NCBI RefSeq assembly: GCF_007859955.1
Contig: NZ_SJPR01000009.1
Coordinates: 1 to 64,000, forward strand
DNA length: 64,000 nucleotides
From: Botrimarina colliarenosi
GTDB lineage: Bacteria > Planctomycetota > Planctomycetia > Pirellulales > Lacipirellulaceae
Direction: 5' to 3'
This document shows, in pieces, positions 31,201 through 39,340 of this stretch. The stretch's first letter is position 1, and each line of letters opens with the position of its first letter. A model generated the notes under the pieces. That model did not search any database. It saw only the letters and a list, made by a program, of their open reading frames with translations, and was not told the origin of the DNA. Made by a program: the position numbers and the translations under genes.

Positions 31201-31388
31201 GTTCTCTCCAAGCGCAATTCCTGATCCCGATGGCGGTGTCGCTCGCCTTCGGGGTCCTCTTTGCGACGCTCGTGACTCTATTCTTGATCCCCTGCTCGCT
31301 GCTGGCCGCCGACGACCTCCGGCGGGCGCTCGGGGCGGCGAAACGTTGGTACCTGAGGCCCTTCCGGTCCGCGCCTTCGACCGAGTAG
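28230..31388 (+). CDS. RND-family efflux pump inner-membrane subunit
   Basis: A 1052-residue RND permease of normal length with twelve expected membrane spans: TM1 IAANFLMIAIVIAGAYTA, a large periplasmic porter domain, the TM4 proton-relay region (GIVVDDAIVTAENIYQKL), a second porter domain and the C-terminal block (FGMLALAGVAVNDTLVMVDY, then RFRPIMLTSVTTFVGLVP). It resembles the AcrB/MdtB-like or unclassified hydrophobe branches more than the heavy-metal branch. It forms an operon with the adaptor (nine bases apart). Substrate cannot be deduced; its position between glycan loci gives no clear hint. Confidence 0.92.
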   Translation: MIRWFATNGIAANFLMIAIVIAGAYTAATKIPLEVSPERSFETVMVEMVYRGATAKDVERAILIPIEEALEGVEGIRELNADGFRGQARLWINAEPGTNLRALMDDIQARIDTITTFPDETERPQISIPDSSNWWEVLSVAVTGELSPRELGEVARRVQEDILALPGVSRAQVQGGRRYEISVEADLERLVSYGLSFQDLSDAIRQFSIDLPAGAIDSPSGTFIVRTRGQAYSEREFSELPISRSNGSDVLLGEVATINDGFEEGAKIVEFNGKPSLFVEVLRTGKESAIDISNQVRDYVRTSRSRFPDGIELFVWDDESVSIRGRLSTLIYSLLQGSVLVLLLLGLFLRPALAFWIVVGIPVGFAGGVLLMPWFGITANVMSLFGFIIVVGIVVDDAIVTAENIYQKLNEGVPPLEAAIEGTHEVATPVTFGALTTVVAFLPLAFFEGTWGDFASQVPPIVAPVLLFSLVESKLILPAHLKHLKPIRGNSLFTRFQRSVANGLEVFIERIYQPALERAVQHRSSVLALFVASGLLMAGYCLSGRMEFVAYPSVDRQRISASLDMPDDTPLDVTDRYMSRIETAVLKLQEEFVDPGSGESLVQNISKIVGAARIHRDFDKSRGAIAFEVMAPSLRSEPGPKNSELVKRWIELVGPIPEASEFRVRADASVRNDRDIDTENLNIELRGPMSPAKAEVARQIRALLQEYDGFSSTWSGVNYGQDELELSLKPLAAELGLTQQQLAQQIRQAFFGEEAQRVQRGVDDIRVMVRLPREQRESLHTLDRLRIRTPRGAAVPLSTVAEINFQKASSMVRRKDGAEVLLCGAQPVDETVDVLGIAKELTPKIRALCRPHGLSFQYVGYVAEAEDAQWTTIIGACLLAFTLYGLLAVALKSMGQPFFVMLAVPFAIIGALLGHILLDITPSYLSVFGMLALAGVAVNDTLVMVDYVNRRREKGATLEEAALQAGARRFRPIMLTSVTTFVGLVPLLMDRSLQAQFLIPMAVSLAFGVLFATLVTLFLIPCSLLAADDLRRALGAAKRWYLRPFRSAPSTE

Positions 31389-31503
31389 TCAGGAAGCGTG
31401 CCGGTGCATTGAGCCCAGCCCGGCGCATTTCGTAGAGAACGCCCCGCCGGAGCGTCACCGTTGCGACGTCACACCGAACCCGCGGTGGTGCGAGTAATTC
31501 AAG

Positions 31504-32586
31504 TTAAACGAACGAAGATCGGCTACGTTCGCTGGCTTGTTCCGACGTCGATTCCCCGAGGAAGAGCGACGAGTTCGTCGGCTCCATCAGCAGATCGCCA
31601 CGCCAGCCATGGTCGCCGGCAAACCAGTCGAAGCTTCGCTCTAACAGGTCGGTCAAGTCGGGGGTATTGAGTCCCGTGATCGAGGGGCAGAAGTACTCCG
31701 ATGGCGGCTCAAGATTGATCGACCCGATCGAACGATCGCGTCCTACGACGATCCCCCGTTCGTAGCAGGCGCGGACCGACCCGATCGCCGCCGGGCAGGT
31801 CGTCGCAATAAATCCCGTCGCCTCGGACTCGCCTTCGTCGAGAAGACGCGACATGAGCCGGTACGCGGTTGCAGTCGGATCGGTGTAGATCGGGGCCGGA
31901 TCGTCTCGCAGATCGCCCCGCCCCCCCTTGCGTGACAACCAGTTCTGCCAGATCGCGATGCGGCGATTGATTTCGGTGTTGCGATTCTGCGTGTTAAGAC
32001 AATCGATGTGACGATGCCCAAGGTCCCAGAAGTGATCGAGGACTCGTTCGATACAAGCGTCCGAGAAGAGGCGGATCGACGGCAATCCCTCCGCAGAGAA
32101 GTCGCCGTCAAGCACGACGACCTTATTGGCGCGGAGGTGCTCGATCAGTCGTTGCGGGACGACGGGGCCGTAGGGGATGATCACGGTCCCCTTCGCCTGC
32201 TCGACGACGTCAACGACCGCTTTGTCGTCCCAGTGGACGAATTGGCCCGGCCGGATCGCCAGTCCTCGCTTCTCGGCCGCCTCGGTGACCACCACGCGGA
32301 GTTGGGTCAGATAGCTCGACGGATACGCCGGGTAGAGAAGCACGACTTCGGCCGGCTTCGCCGATCTCGCGAACGTCGGGTGGATCACCAGCGAGCCCGA
32401 TCCGTCGCGCGCTAGCACCTCCTCGTCGAGCAGCTGACGCACCGCTCGCCGGGCCGTCATGTAGCTCACGCCGGTCTCTTCGGCGAGCCTCCGCTCGCCG
32501 GGGATGCTGTCAACGAGGTAGTCGCCAGCCTGGATCCGTCGCTTGATGATCGACATGACCTCGTTGTATTTCGTCGGCGCCGGCAT
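31504..32586 (-). CDS. GntR-LacI hybrid transcriptional regulator
   Basis: A 360-residue regulator combining a GntR-type winged helix (about 5-70: VMSIIKRRIQAGDYLV, SIPGERRLAEETGVSYMTARRAVRQL, LARDGSGSLVIHP) with a LacI/periplasmic-binding-like effector domain (about 80-340: LGHRHIDCLNTQNRN, AIGSVRACYERGIVVG). This is the architecture of AraR-type sugar regulators. ATG 32586 was chosen since the longer reading adds an arginine-rich leader of 29 residues without family support. It is divergent from the PEP-CTERM/DUF1559/GH99-like genes and is the obvious candidate to control them. A palindrome overlapping a promoter at 32775-32813 may be its operator. Confidence 0.87.
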   Translation of the reverse strand: MPAPTKYNEVMSIIKRRIQAGDYLVDSIPGERRLAEETGVSYMTARRAVRQLLDEEVLARDGSGSLVIHPTFARSAKPAEVVLLYPAYPSSYLTQLRVVVTEAAEKRGLAIRPGQFVHWDDKAVVDVVEQAKGTVIIPYGPVVPQRLIEHLRANKVVVLDGDFSAEGLPSIRLFSDACIERVLDHFWDLGHRHIDCLNTQNRNTEINRRIAIWQNWLSRKGGRGDLRDDPAPIYTDPTATAYRLMSRLLDEGESEATGFIATTCPAAIGSVRACYERGIVVGRDRSIGSINLEPPSEYFCPSITGLNTPDLTDLLERSFDWFAGDHGWRGDLLMEPTNSSLFLGESTSEQASERSRSSFV

Positions 32587-32774
32587 CGTTTCTCTTACGG
32601 ATAGCGGGATACGGCGAACGCCGACTTTCTTGAGCGTACGCGTAACAACGTTTCGCGCCCAATACGACGGCATTTAAGGAGCTTCGCGCGGCCATTGCGG
32701 CTCGGCGTCAGGGACTTCGGCGGCACGCTCGAGAGGCGTTTGGAAGCGATTCGTCCGACCCGTCGAGCATTTGC

Positions 32775-32803
32775 TTGACACCCAACCTAGCATAGCATAG
32801 CGT
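32775..32803 (+). promoter_or_regulatory. Candidate sigma-70 promoter of the third glycan module
   Basis: TTGACA (32775-32780) is a perfect -35 hexamer, followed 17 bases later by TAGCGT (32798-32803), a weak -10. It points towards the PEP-CTERM genes starting at 33114, leaving a leader of roughly 300 bases. The rest of the 527-bp gap (32587-33113) has no gene that I can support. Confidence 0.45.
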
Positions 32804-32813
32804 AGGTGCTATG
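32791..32813. promoter_or_regulatory. Inverted repeat CATAGCA-N9-TGCTATG, candidate operator
   Basis: Perfect 7-bp arms at 32791-32797 and 32807-32813, with nine bases between, lie across the -10 and start region of the promoter at 32775. A repressor bound here would block RNA polymerase. The divergent GntR-LacI regulator is the likely partner, though this is inferred from position. Confidence 0.55.
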
Positions 32814-33113
32814 GGTTTGGGTCCGGTTCCCGTCCTGCCAGTAGCGGCCACCCGTGGCTCAGCTGCGAGCAACTTTTCCATGACTTATCCAAGACACCGT
32901 TGGGCGTCGTGTTTCTAGCGGTGCGGAGATTATCGCAAGCGTTGACTTCTCAGCTGGTTTTTTTCGTGGTTGGCTAAGGATCGTCCCTACAGCGCGGATT
33001 GGGGAAGGATTCTGAACCGCCTGTCGCCGCGGATTCGATCGCTGAATCGAATCCGCGCACCGAGGTCTTCCTTTCTCATCACTCGTTTCGATCGACCCCT
33101 CTTGGAGAGCGTA

Positions 33114-33881
33114 ATGAACGCCATGCTTCGTTTAATCCTCGGCCAGGCTGTGCTGGCGCTGGTTCTGGTTGCTACGACCGTGTCTGCCCAGACCGTCCTG
33201 ATTGACTTCGGCAGCGACACGTCGTTCCGCGGCCTGAGTGTTGTGAACCCCGATGCGAATGGAAACAACTGGAACAACATCGCCCCCGGCGCCTTCTTCT
33301 CCGACCTGATCGATACGAACGGCGTGGCGACCACAATCGACTTTGGGTTCAGCACCCCGGTCGGCACGGACAGCTACAACGGCCCGGCGGGCGACACGAG
33401 CGCGGGCGCCGCCGCTAGCGTTGGCAACACGGATATCGACGCCGCCGCGCTCGGCGACTTGGGCGTCCTCAATGCGGCGTTCGACTTCGTAGCCGAGCGG
33501 GACACGCGTTTCGAGATCCAAGGCCTCGACCCGAGCAAGCAGTACGACCTGACCTTCTTCGGGTCGCACAAGTACAGCGGAAACGCCACGACCCTCTACT
33601 CGGTCTACACGGACAACACGTACAGCACCGTGGTCGGATCGGCCACGCTTGACATCCAAGACCTGGTCGACCCCTCTCTGCACAACCGTGATACGGTCGC
33701 GACGATCAGTGGACTGTCTCCCCAGACGGGTGACATTCTCTATGTCCAATTCACCGGGACGAATGGCGATTACGGCTACCTCAACTCGCTAAAGATCACG
33801 GCCGTTCCTGAGCCGGCGTCGGCGGTCGTCGCAATCGGGTTGGTCGGCATCGCGGCCGCTTCTCGGCGTTGTCGGGTCTAG
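33114..33881 (+). CDS. PEP-CTERM protein without dockerin (paralogue of 33919)
   Basis: A 255-residue exported protein: signal peptide (about 1-25, ending VSAQ), one domain of about 200 residues ([62 protein letters not shown]) and AVPEPASAVVAIGLVG with RRCRV at the end, joined straight to the domain. GGAGAG just before ATG 33114 supports this start over a longer reading from 32970. The domain is beta-rich and carbohydrate-binding-like in appearance, but I cannot name a family. First gene of the third module, 37 bp before its paralogue. Confidence 0.86.
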   Translation: MNAMLRLILGQAVLALVLVATTVSAQTVLIDFGSDTSFRGLSVVNPDANGNNWNNIAPGAFFSDLIDTNGVATTIDFGFSTPVGTDSYNGPAGDTSAGAAASVGNTDIDAAALGDLGVLNAAFDFVAERDTRFEIQGLDPSKQYDLTFFGSHKYSGNATTLYSVYTDNTYSTVVGSATLDIQDLVDPSLHNRDTVATISGLSPQTGDILYVQFTGTNGDYGYLNSLKITAVPEPASAVVAIGLVGIAAASRRCRV

Positions 33882-33918
33882 GCCCTTTATCTATCCCTTC
33901 GCGCTTAGGTGACCTGTC

Positions 33919-34917
33919 ATGTCCTCTCTTCAGCATAGCGCACGGAAGTTTCGTAGAAACCTCGTGCTCATAATGCTCGCTTGCGCGCCGGCGGTCCCCG
34001 CCGGCGCGCAGACGGTGCTGTTCGATTTCGGCAACGACGCATCGTTCCGGGGGGTCTCCTCGCCGAGCCCTGATATCAACGGCAACTATTGGAATAGCCT
34101 GCGGACCGGCGTGTTCTACCCCGGACTCTTGGGCGCGGATAACCAACCGACGACGATCGACTTCGGCTTTAGCACGCCCGTCGCGACCGACAGCTACAAC
34201 GGCCCTGCCGGCGCAACCGACACGACGACCGTCGGTACCGACGTCTTCTTCACGGACATCGACGCTCCCGCGTTAGGAGACCTGGGTGTGCTCCAAGCGG
34301 CGTTCGATTTTGTCGCCGGACCGTCGCTCGCCGACAACGCGGTTCGGTTCGAGATCCAGTCGCTTGACCCTCTAAAAGTCTACGACCTGAGCTTCTTCGG
34401 GTCTCACAAGTACAGCACCGACGCGACCACCGTGTACTCGGTCTATACCGACAATACCTACACGACGCTTGTTGATACGGTGTCGCTCGACGTGCAAGAC
34501 TCGCTCGATCCCTCACTGCACAATCGTGACACCGTCGCCACGCTCAGTGGGATCGCTCCGCAGGCCGACAACATTCTGTATGTCGAGTTCATCGGTTCGA
34601 CGGGCGCCGAAGGCTATCTGAATGCTATGAAGTTGGTCGGCATCAACGCCCCCGCGGTCGACGGTGACTTCAACCGTGACGGAAGGGTCGACGCCGCCGA
34701 CTACACGGTCTGGAGAGATAACCTCAACGGCGACGAGGCCCTTCTCGGCGGCGCCGGTGACGGAAGCGGCACGGTAGATGCGGGTGACTACACGCTCTGG
34801 AGCGGCAACTACGGCGTTAGCGCGGGGCTCGCCACGGCTACGCCCGAACCGGTGTCGTCGGTGTTGGTGTTGGCGGCGTCACTGGGGTGGTTCGCCGCTG
34901 CGGGACGCCGACCGTGA
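33919..34917 (+). CDS. PEP-CTERM protein with dockerin-like segment (paralogue of 33114)
   Basis: A 332-residue exported protein whose main domain matches its neighbour almost motif for motif ([62 protein letters not shown]). Between the domain and the tail it carries a dockerin-like pair ([20 protein letters not shown] and [15 protein letters not shown]) that the neighbour lacks. The tail is [15 protein letters not shown] with RRP. AGGTGA lies shortly upstream of its ATG. This is the second instance in the window of a tandem pair that differs by the dockerin region. Confidence 0.86.
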   Translation: MSSLQHSARKFRRNLVLIMLACAPAVPAGAQTVLFDFGNDASFRGVSSPSPDINGNYWNSLRTGVFYPGLLGADNQPTTIDFGFSTPVATDSYNGPAGATDTTTVGTDVFFTDIDAPALGDLGVLQAAFDFVAGPSLADNAVRFEIQSLDPLKVYDLSFFGSHKYSTDATTVYSVYTDNTYTTLVDTVSLDVQDSLDPSLHNRDTVATLSGIAPQADNILYVEFIGSTGAEGYLNAMKLVGINAPAVDGDFNRDGRVDAADYTVWRDNLNGDEALLGGAGDGSGTVDAGDYTLWSGNYGVSAGLATATPEPVSSVLVLAASLGWFAAAGRRP

Positions 34918-35054
34918 CCGGGCAGGCAGGCGACGGTCTGACCGTGGCGGGGATGGTTTTTCTCCCCGCCACGCATCGACGCCCTACTCGATCGTCTGAC
35001 GGGATGGGCCCGGCAAGCCTCGACGTCTTCTCTGCTAATCAAGGAGGCAACCAT

Positions 35055-36212
35055 ATGCAGTCGACAAATAGATCGCCGAACCGAGGCGCGTTCACGCTCG
35101 TCGAGCTTCTGGTCGTGATCGCGATCATCGGAATCCTGATCGCCCTCTTGCTACCGGCGGTGCAGGCGGCGCGTGAGGCGGCGCGACGCACGCAGTGCAA
35201 GAGCAACCTCAAGAACATCGGCTTGGCCCTGCAGAACCACCACGACACCCACGGGGCTTTCCCCGCCGGTGGCTGGGGGTATCGCTGGCTCCCCGAGCCA
35301 GATGGCGGCTACGGCCGCGATCAGCCCGGTAGCTGGCTCTACGGGATCCTCGCCTTTATGGAGGAGGGGTCGATCCGCGACATCGGCGCCGGCACCGCTG
35401 CGAGCAGCCCGGCGCGCGACCAAGCGATGGCCCGGCTCTTGGTGGCGAGCGTCTCGGTGATGAACTGCCCCAGCCGCCGGCCCGCGGAGCCCTACCCGCT
35501 TGTGAGCAACGCCAGCAACTCAAACTCGGACTACAACAACACGACGGCCGACTTCACGGTCGACCCCGCCGCCGCGTACCGAAGCGACTACGGCGGTTGC
35601 CGCGGGGGTGGCACTCAGCAAGCCTACGACGCGGCGACGTCAACTGGATCGGACCAGGAGAAAGCGGTGGCGATCCGCAGCTTCCAGCTCATCGATGGCC
35701 CGGGACCCGCCACCTTTGCGGAAGCGACGACCTGGGACGCCAAGAACCCGCAGTTGGGCATCAACAAATGGGTAAGCAATATGGGGGCCGGCGGGAACGG
35801 CGTGATCCTCGGTCGCGAACCGGTTCCGATGCGGAAGATCAGCGACGGGACCTCCAAGACCTATGTCGCTGGTGAGCGGATGCGTGAGTCGGACCTCTAC
35901 ACGACCGGCACCTCACTGTTCGACGACCAGTCGGCCTACAACGGGTTCGACCGCGATTCGATCGTTTCGGCCTGGGTCCCTCCGCTTGCCGACATGACGT
36001 CGACGGAATACGAAGCCTGGCAGACTTCTGTTGGCAACACCTACGCGCCCGCCAGCGGCGGCTCGCTCTCGTTCAACTTTGGAGCCGCGCACCCTTCGGT
36101 TTTCCAGGTGGTTTACTGCGATGGGTCGGTGGCGAGCGTCAGCTATGATATTGACCTTGAGGTTCACCGGGCTCGTGGAAGCCGCAACCTGGGCGAAACG
36201 AATCAGGAGTAG
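35055..36212 (+). CDS. DUF1559 protein with pilin-like N-terminus
   Basis: A 385-residue DUF1559 protein. AAGGAGG seven to eight bases before ATG 35055 fixes the start, although the frame is open upstream. [16 protein letters not shown] (about 11-26) is followed by [12 protein letters not shown], then [13 protein letters not shown] and the C-terminal [18 protein letters not shown], the family H-X9-DG-type end. It follows the two PEP-CTERM paralogues by 137 bp and precedes the GH99-like gene by 69 bp, so it completes the same core set as in the other glycan loci. Confidence 0.88.
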   Translation: MQSTNRSPNRGAFTLVELLVVIAIIGILIALLLPAVQAAREAARRTQCKSNLKNIGLALQNHHDTHGAFPAGGWGYRWLPEPDGGYGRDQPGSWLYGILAFMEEGSIRDIGAGTAASSPARDQAMARLLVASVSVMNCPSRRPAEPYPLVSNASNSNSDYNNTTADFTVDPAAAYRSDYGGCRGGGTQQAYDAATSTGSDQEKAVAIRSFQLIDGPGPATFAEATTWDAKNPQLGINKWVSNMGAGGNGVILGREPVPMRKISDGTSKTYVAGERMRESDLYTTGTSLFDDQSAYNGFDRDSIVSAWVPPLADMTSTEYEAWQTSVGNTYAPASGGSLSFNFGAAHPSVFQVVYCDGSVASVSYDIDLEVHRARGSRNLGETNQE

Positions 36213-36281
36213 CGGCCTCGCCCCCCGAGGCGCCTCTCCGACGCCACGCCGATTACGATGCTCAACGGCCGGGACACACGC

Positions 36282-37742
36282 ATGAGTCGCTGCTTAATCA
36301 GTCTCGCCTCGCTGCTAGCGGTGGTGATCGCGCCCGCTTCGGTCTTGGCGCAAGCGGCCGAGGTCGTGAAGACGAATCCGACGAAAGTCTTCATGCACTA
36401 CATGCCCTGGTTTGAAACGCCGGACACGCTCGGCGGCAATAACTGGGGTTACCATTGGAAGTTCAACAACCGAAACCCCAACCTTGTCGACGAGACGGGG
36501 AAGCGGCAGATCGCGTCGCACTACTACCCGCTCATTGGGCCCTACGCTTCACGCGACGCGGACGTCATCGAGTACCACCTGCTGTTGATGAAGCTGTCGG
36601 GCGTCGATGGGCTGCTCATCGACTGGTACGGCCAGCAGGGGACGAACGGCGACATCAACAACCTGCTGACCAGCAGCAACGCCGTTGTCGATCGTGTCGA
36701 TAACGTCGGGCTCGACTTCGGCGTTGTGATGGAAGATCGGTTCTCTGCCAACCTCAATCAGGGGAAGGCCAACGTCGCGTATCTCCGCGACCACTACTTC
36801 AATCAACCGAACTACATCCGACTGGGCGCCGAGCAGAAACCGCTCTTGCCGGTCTTCGGTCCGATCACGTTCCAGCAAGAGAGCGACTGGACACAGGTCC
36901 TCGCCCAGGCGGGCGAGCCGGTCGACCTACTGACGCTCTGGTACGAGTCGGCGGACGCCGGCTCCAACGCCGCGGGCGAGTACGCGTGGATCTATGAGGA
37001 TGCGGCGCAGGACAACCACCTCACGCACCAGCGCAATTTTTACCGCATCCGCGCGCCACAGCAGGGGGTCGCGGGTGGCGTCGCCTACCCCGGTTTCGAC
37101 GACTACTACGTCGAGGGGGGTGTCGGCAACGTGGTCCCCTTCGAGATCCCGCACGACGGTGGCCAGACCCTCGACGCGCTGCTGAGTCTGGCGACGACTT
37201 ACGCCAACAACGTCGATTTCGTCCAGCTCGCCACCTTCAACGACTTTGGCGAGGGGACCATGTTCGAACCGACTATCGAGACCGGGTTCGAGTACCTCAA
37301 GAAGGTGCAGCAGTTCACGGGGGTCGCTTACGGCGAGGAGGAGTTGCGGCTCGTCCATCGCCTTTACCTTGCCCGCAAGAAGTACGCGGGTGACGCCGCC
37401 ATCGAAGGCGAACTCGACACGGTCTCGGATCTGCTGACGAATCTCCAGATTGGTCAGGCCGAGGCCGCTCTCGAAGCCGTCGCCCCTCGGGGCGATTTTG
37501 ACGGCGACGGCGACGTTGATCTCAATGACTACGGCGTGTGGTCGGCTTCACTTGGCTCGCAACTCGCCCTCTACGGCGGTGGCGCCGATGGCAATCAAGA
37601 CGGACGCGTCGATGCGGCCGACTACACGGTCTGGCGAGACAGCCTCGCCCTGAGGAACGCCGCCTTGATAAGCGTCCCAGAGCCGGCGACCCCCGCGCTG
37701 GCGGCCCTAGCCACCGGCGCCGCGTTGTTCTCGCGGCGGTAG
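36282..37742 (+). CDS. PEP-CTERM GH71/GH99-like glycoside hydrolase
   Basis: A 486-residue exported protein: signal peptide (about 1-27), a catalytic-type domain related to the GH71/GH99-like group (about 30-370: VFMHYMPWFETPDT, SHYYPLIGPYASRDADVI, LLMKLSGVDGLLIDWYG, then FNDFGEGTMFEPT), a helical stretch (about 380-405), a dockerin-like pair (DFDGDGDVDLNDYGVWSASL and [13 protein letters not shown]) and VPEPATPALAAL ending SRR. GH99 enzymes are endo-alpha-1,2-mannosidases and GH71 alpha-1,3-glucanases, so an alpha-linked glycan is a fair guess; the exact substrate is open. ATG 36282 begins the signal peptide; 36258 is an alternative. Confidence 0.83.
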   Translation: MSRCLISLASLLAVVIAPASVLAQAAEVVKTNPTKVFMHYMPWFETPDTLGGNNWGYHWKFNNRNPNLVDETGKRQIASHYYPLIGPYASRDADVIEYHLLLMKLSGVDGLLIDWYGQQGTNGDINNLLTSSNAVVDRVDNVGLDFGVVMEDRFSANLNQGKANVAYLRDHYFNQPNYIRLGAEQKPLLPVFGPITFQQESDWTQVLAQAGEPVDLLTLWYESADAGSNAAGEYAWIYEDAAQDNHLTHQRNFYRIRAPQQGVAGGVAYPGFDDYYVEGGVGNVVPFEIPHDGGQTLDALLSLATTYANNVDFVQLATFNDFGEGTMFEPTIETGFEYLKKVQQFTGVAYGEEELRLVHRLYLARKKYAGDAAIEGELDTVSDLLTNLQIGQAEAALEAVAPRGDFDGDGDVDLNDYGVWSASLGSQLALYGGGADGNQDGRVDAADYTVWRDSLALRNAALISVPEPATPALAALATGAALFSRR

Positions 37743-37948
37743 CCGACCGCCCTCGCTAGGCCGAGGCGCCGCGGCGTAGCCCGCTCGAAGGGGTATGCCC
37801 TACCCACTTCGGCGCCGGCTCGCCTTGACGTACATTGGGGCTTATGACGCCGTTGGCTGCGGTGAGTCGCATGCGTCACTAACGTTGACGTCGCCTGCCT
37901 CGGGACTCAGCCGCCTGTGAGTAAGACCCCGACCCTTTGGGCGAATCG

Positions 37949-39247
37949 ATGAGCGACGCCGCTGACCCGATCGGCGACGCCGAGCACAGCACGCCGGCGC
38001 GTTTGTTGGCCAGCCTCTCGCTGATGATGTTCCTGCAATCGTGCCCGCTCGGCGTCTGGGGCGTCACGATCGGCACCTACCTTGCCGCCAACACCGGCGA
38101 TCAAGGGTCGGGCGTTTACTCGGCCGGGTTCGTCGGTTACAGCACCGCGGCGGGCGCCATCGGAGGGCTCGTCTCGCCCTTTGTCATGGGGCTCCTCAGC
38201 GACCGTCTCTGGCCGGCTCAGCGATTGGTGTCGATGCTCCACTTCGGGTGCGCGGCCTCAGCGGTGGGGATGGCCACGAGTCAGAGCGAACTCGGGTTCT
38301 TTCTTTGTCTGGTCACGTACTTTCAGTGCTACGTCCCGACCGTCGCCCTGATGAACAAGGTCGCGCTGCGTCATCTTGCGAAAGCCGATGTCGAGTTCCC
38401 ATTAGTGCGTCTGTTCGGCGCCTTTGGGTGGATTAGCGCCGGCATCTTCGTTGGCCTTGTCTGGCCGTGGACCACGGGAGAATCGATCGAAGCCACCCGC
38501 ACGCCACTCTGGATTGGCGCCGTAGCGGATGTCTTGGTGGCGATCTATGCGATGACGCTCCCCGCGACGCCCGCCGAACGACAGGGGCCGATCCTGCTGC
38601 AAAGCGTGATCGGCGAGTGCCGCGAATTGCTTGCGAATCGACGTCTCGTTGCGTTTCTAGCGATTTCGCTTTTCGCTTGCGTCCCCAGCATGGCCTACAA
38701 CAACTACGGCAACGCGTTCTTGAATCGCGAAGGGTACCCCAACCCGGCTGCGTTGATGACGTTCGGGCAGGTCTCCGAAATGATGGTGCTGCTCGTGATG
38801 CCACTGTTAATCCACCGCCTCGGACTGAAGGGGGTTCTCGTCGCCGGGATGGTGGCATGGACCCTCCGTTACGTTTGCCTCGCCGCCGGCGCGTCGTACG
38901 GGACGAGCCTGGCCGTCTACGCGGCGGTCTTGCTTCACGGCCCCTGCTTCGCCTTCATCTACGTGGCGGGTCCGATGTACACCGACCGATTGGTGGGCCC
39001 GCAGAGTCGCGGCGCCGCGCAGGGGCTCTACGCCTTGGCGGCCATCGGCTTAGGTCACTTGCTGGGAGCCTTGACGGTGGGCAAATGCCAAGAGCTCTTC
39101 TTGACTCCGGAAGGCGTCTCGCAGCCGCCCTACGACTGGACCACCTTCTGGCTCGTTCCGGCCGCGATCAGCTTTGCAACGGCGATCGCCTTCGTGTCCG
39201 TCATGCGGGGCGGACAAGTCGGCAAGCGGCAAGTCGACCCCGATTGA
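37949..39247 (+). CDS. MFS transporter of the nucleoside:H+ symporter type
   Basis: A 432-residue protein with about twelve membrane spans, resembling the NupG/XapB branch of the major facilitator superfamily: LMMFLQSCPLGVWGVTIGTYL in the first span region, SPFVMGLLSDRLWPAQRLV at the loop 2-3 signature, and KADVEFPLVRLFGAFGWISAG in the middle. Members of this branch in planctomycetes may carry sugars as well as nucleosides. It lies 206 bp after the GH99-like gene on the same strand and could be the importer for that module, but its own transcription is possible. ATG 37949 replaces an upstream TTG. Confidence 0.87.
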   Translation: MSDAADPIGDAEHSTPARLLASLSLMMFLQSCPLGVWGVTIGTYLAANTGDQGSGVYSAGFVGYSTAAGAIGGLVSPFVMGLLSDRLWPAQRLVSMLHFGCAASAVGMATSQSELGFFLCLVTYFQCYVPTVALMNKVALRHLAKADVEFPLVRLFGAFGWISAGIFVGLVWPWTTGESIEATRTPLWIGAVADVLVAIYAMTLPATPAERQGPILLQSVIGECRELLANRRLVAFLAISLFACVPSMAYNNYGNAFLNREGYPNPAALMTFGQVSEMMVLLVMPLLIHRLGLKGVLVAGMVAWTLRYVCLAAGASYGTSLAVYAAVLLHGPCFAFIYVAGPMYTDRLVGPQSRGAAQGLYALAAIGLGHLLGALTVGKCQELFLTPEGVSQPPYDWTTFWLVPAAISFATAIAFVSVMRGGQVGKRQVDPD

Positions 39248-39340
39248 TGGCGACAACACCCGGCGGTCCTATCGCAGCGAGAATCCAGGCAACGTATCTG
39301 CCCCTCACCGTTCGGTACGTAACTGACGCGACTCCAATTC

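Noticed and set aside
31495-31512. TTCAAGTTAAACG resembling the ACTTGA core of the mannan operators
   Set aside because: It lies at the 3' end of the GntR-LacI gene, lacks the CTAC centre and palindromic arms, and has no promoter context.
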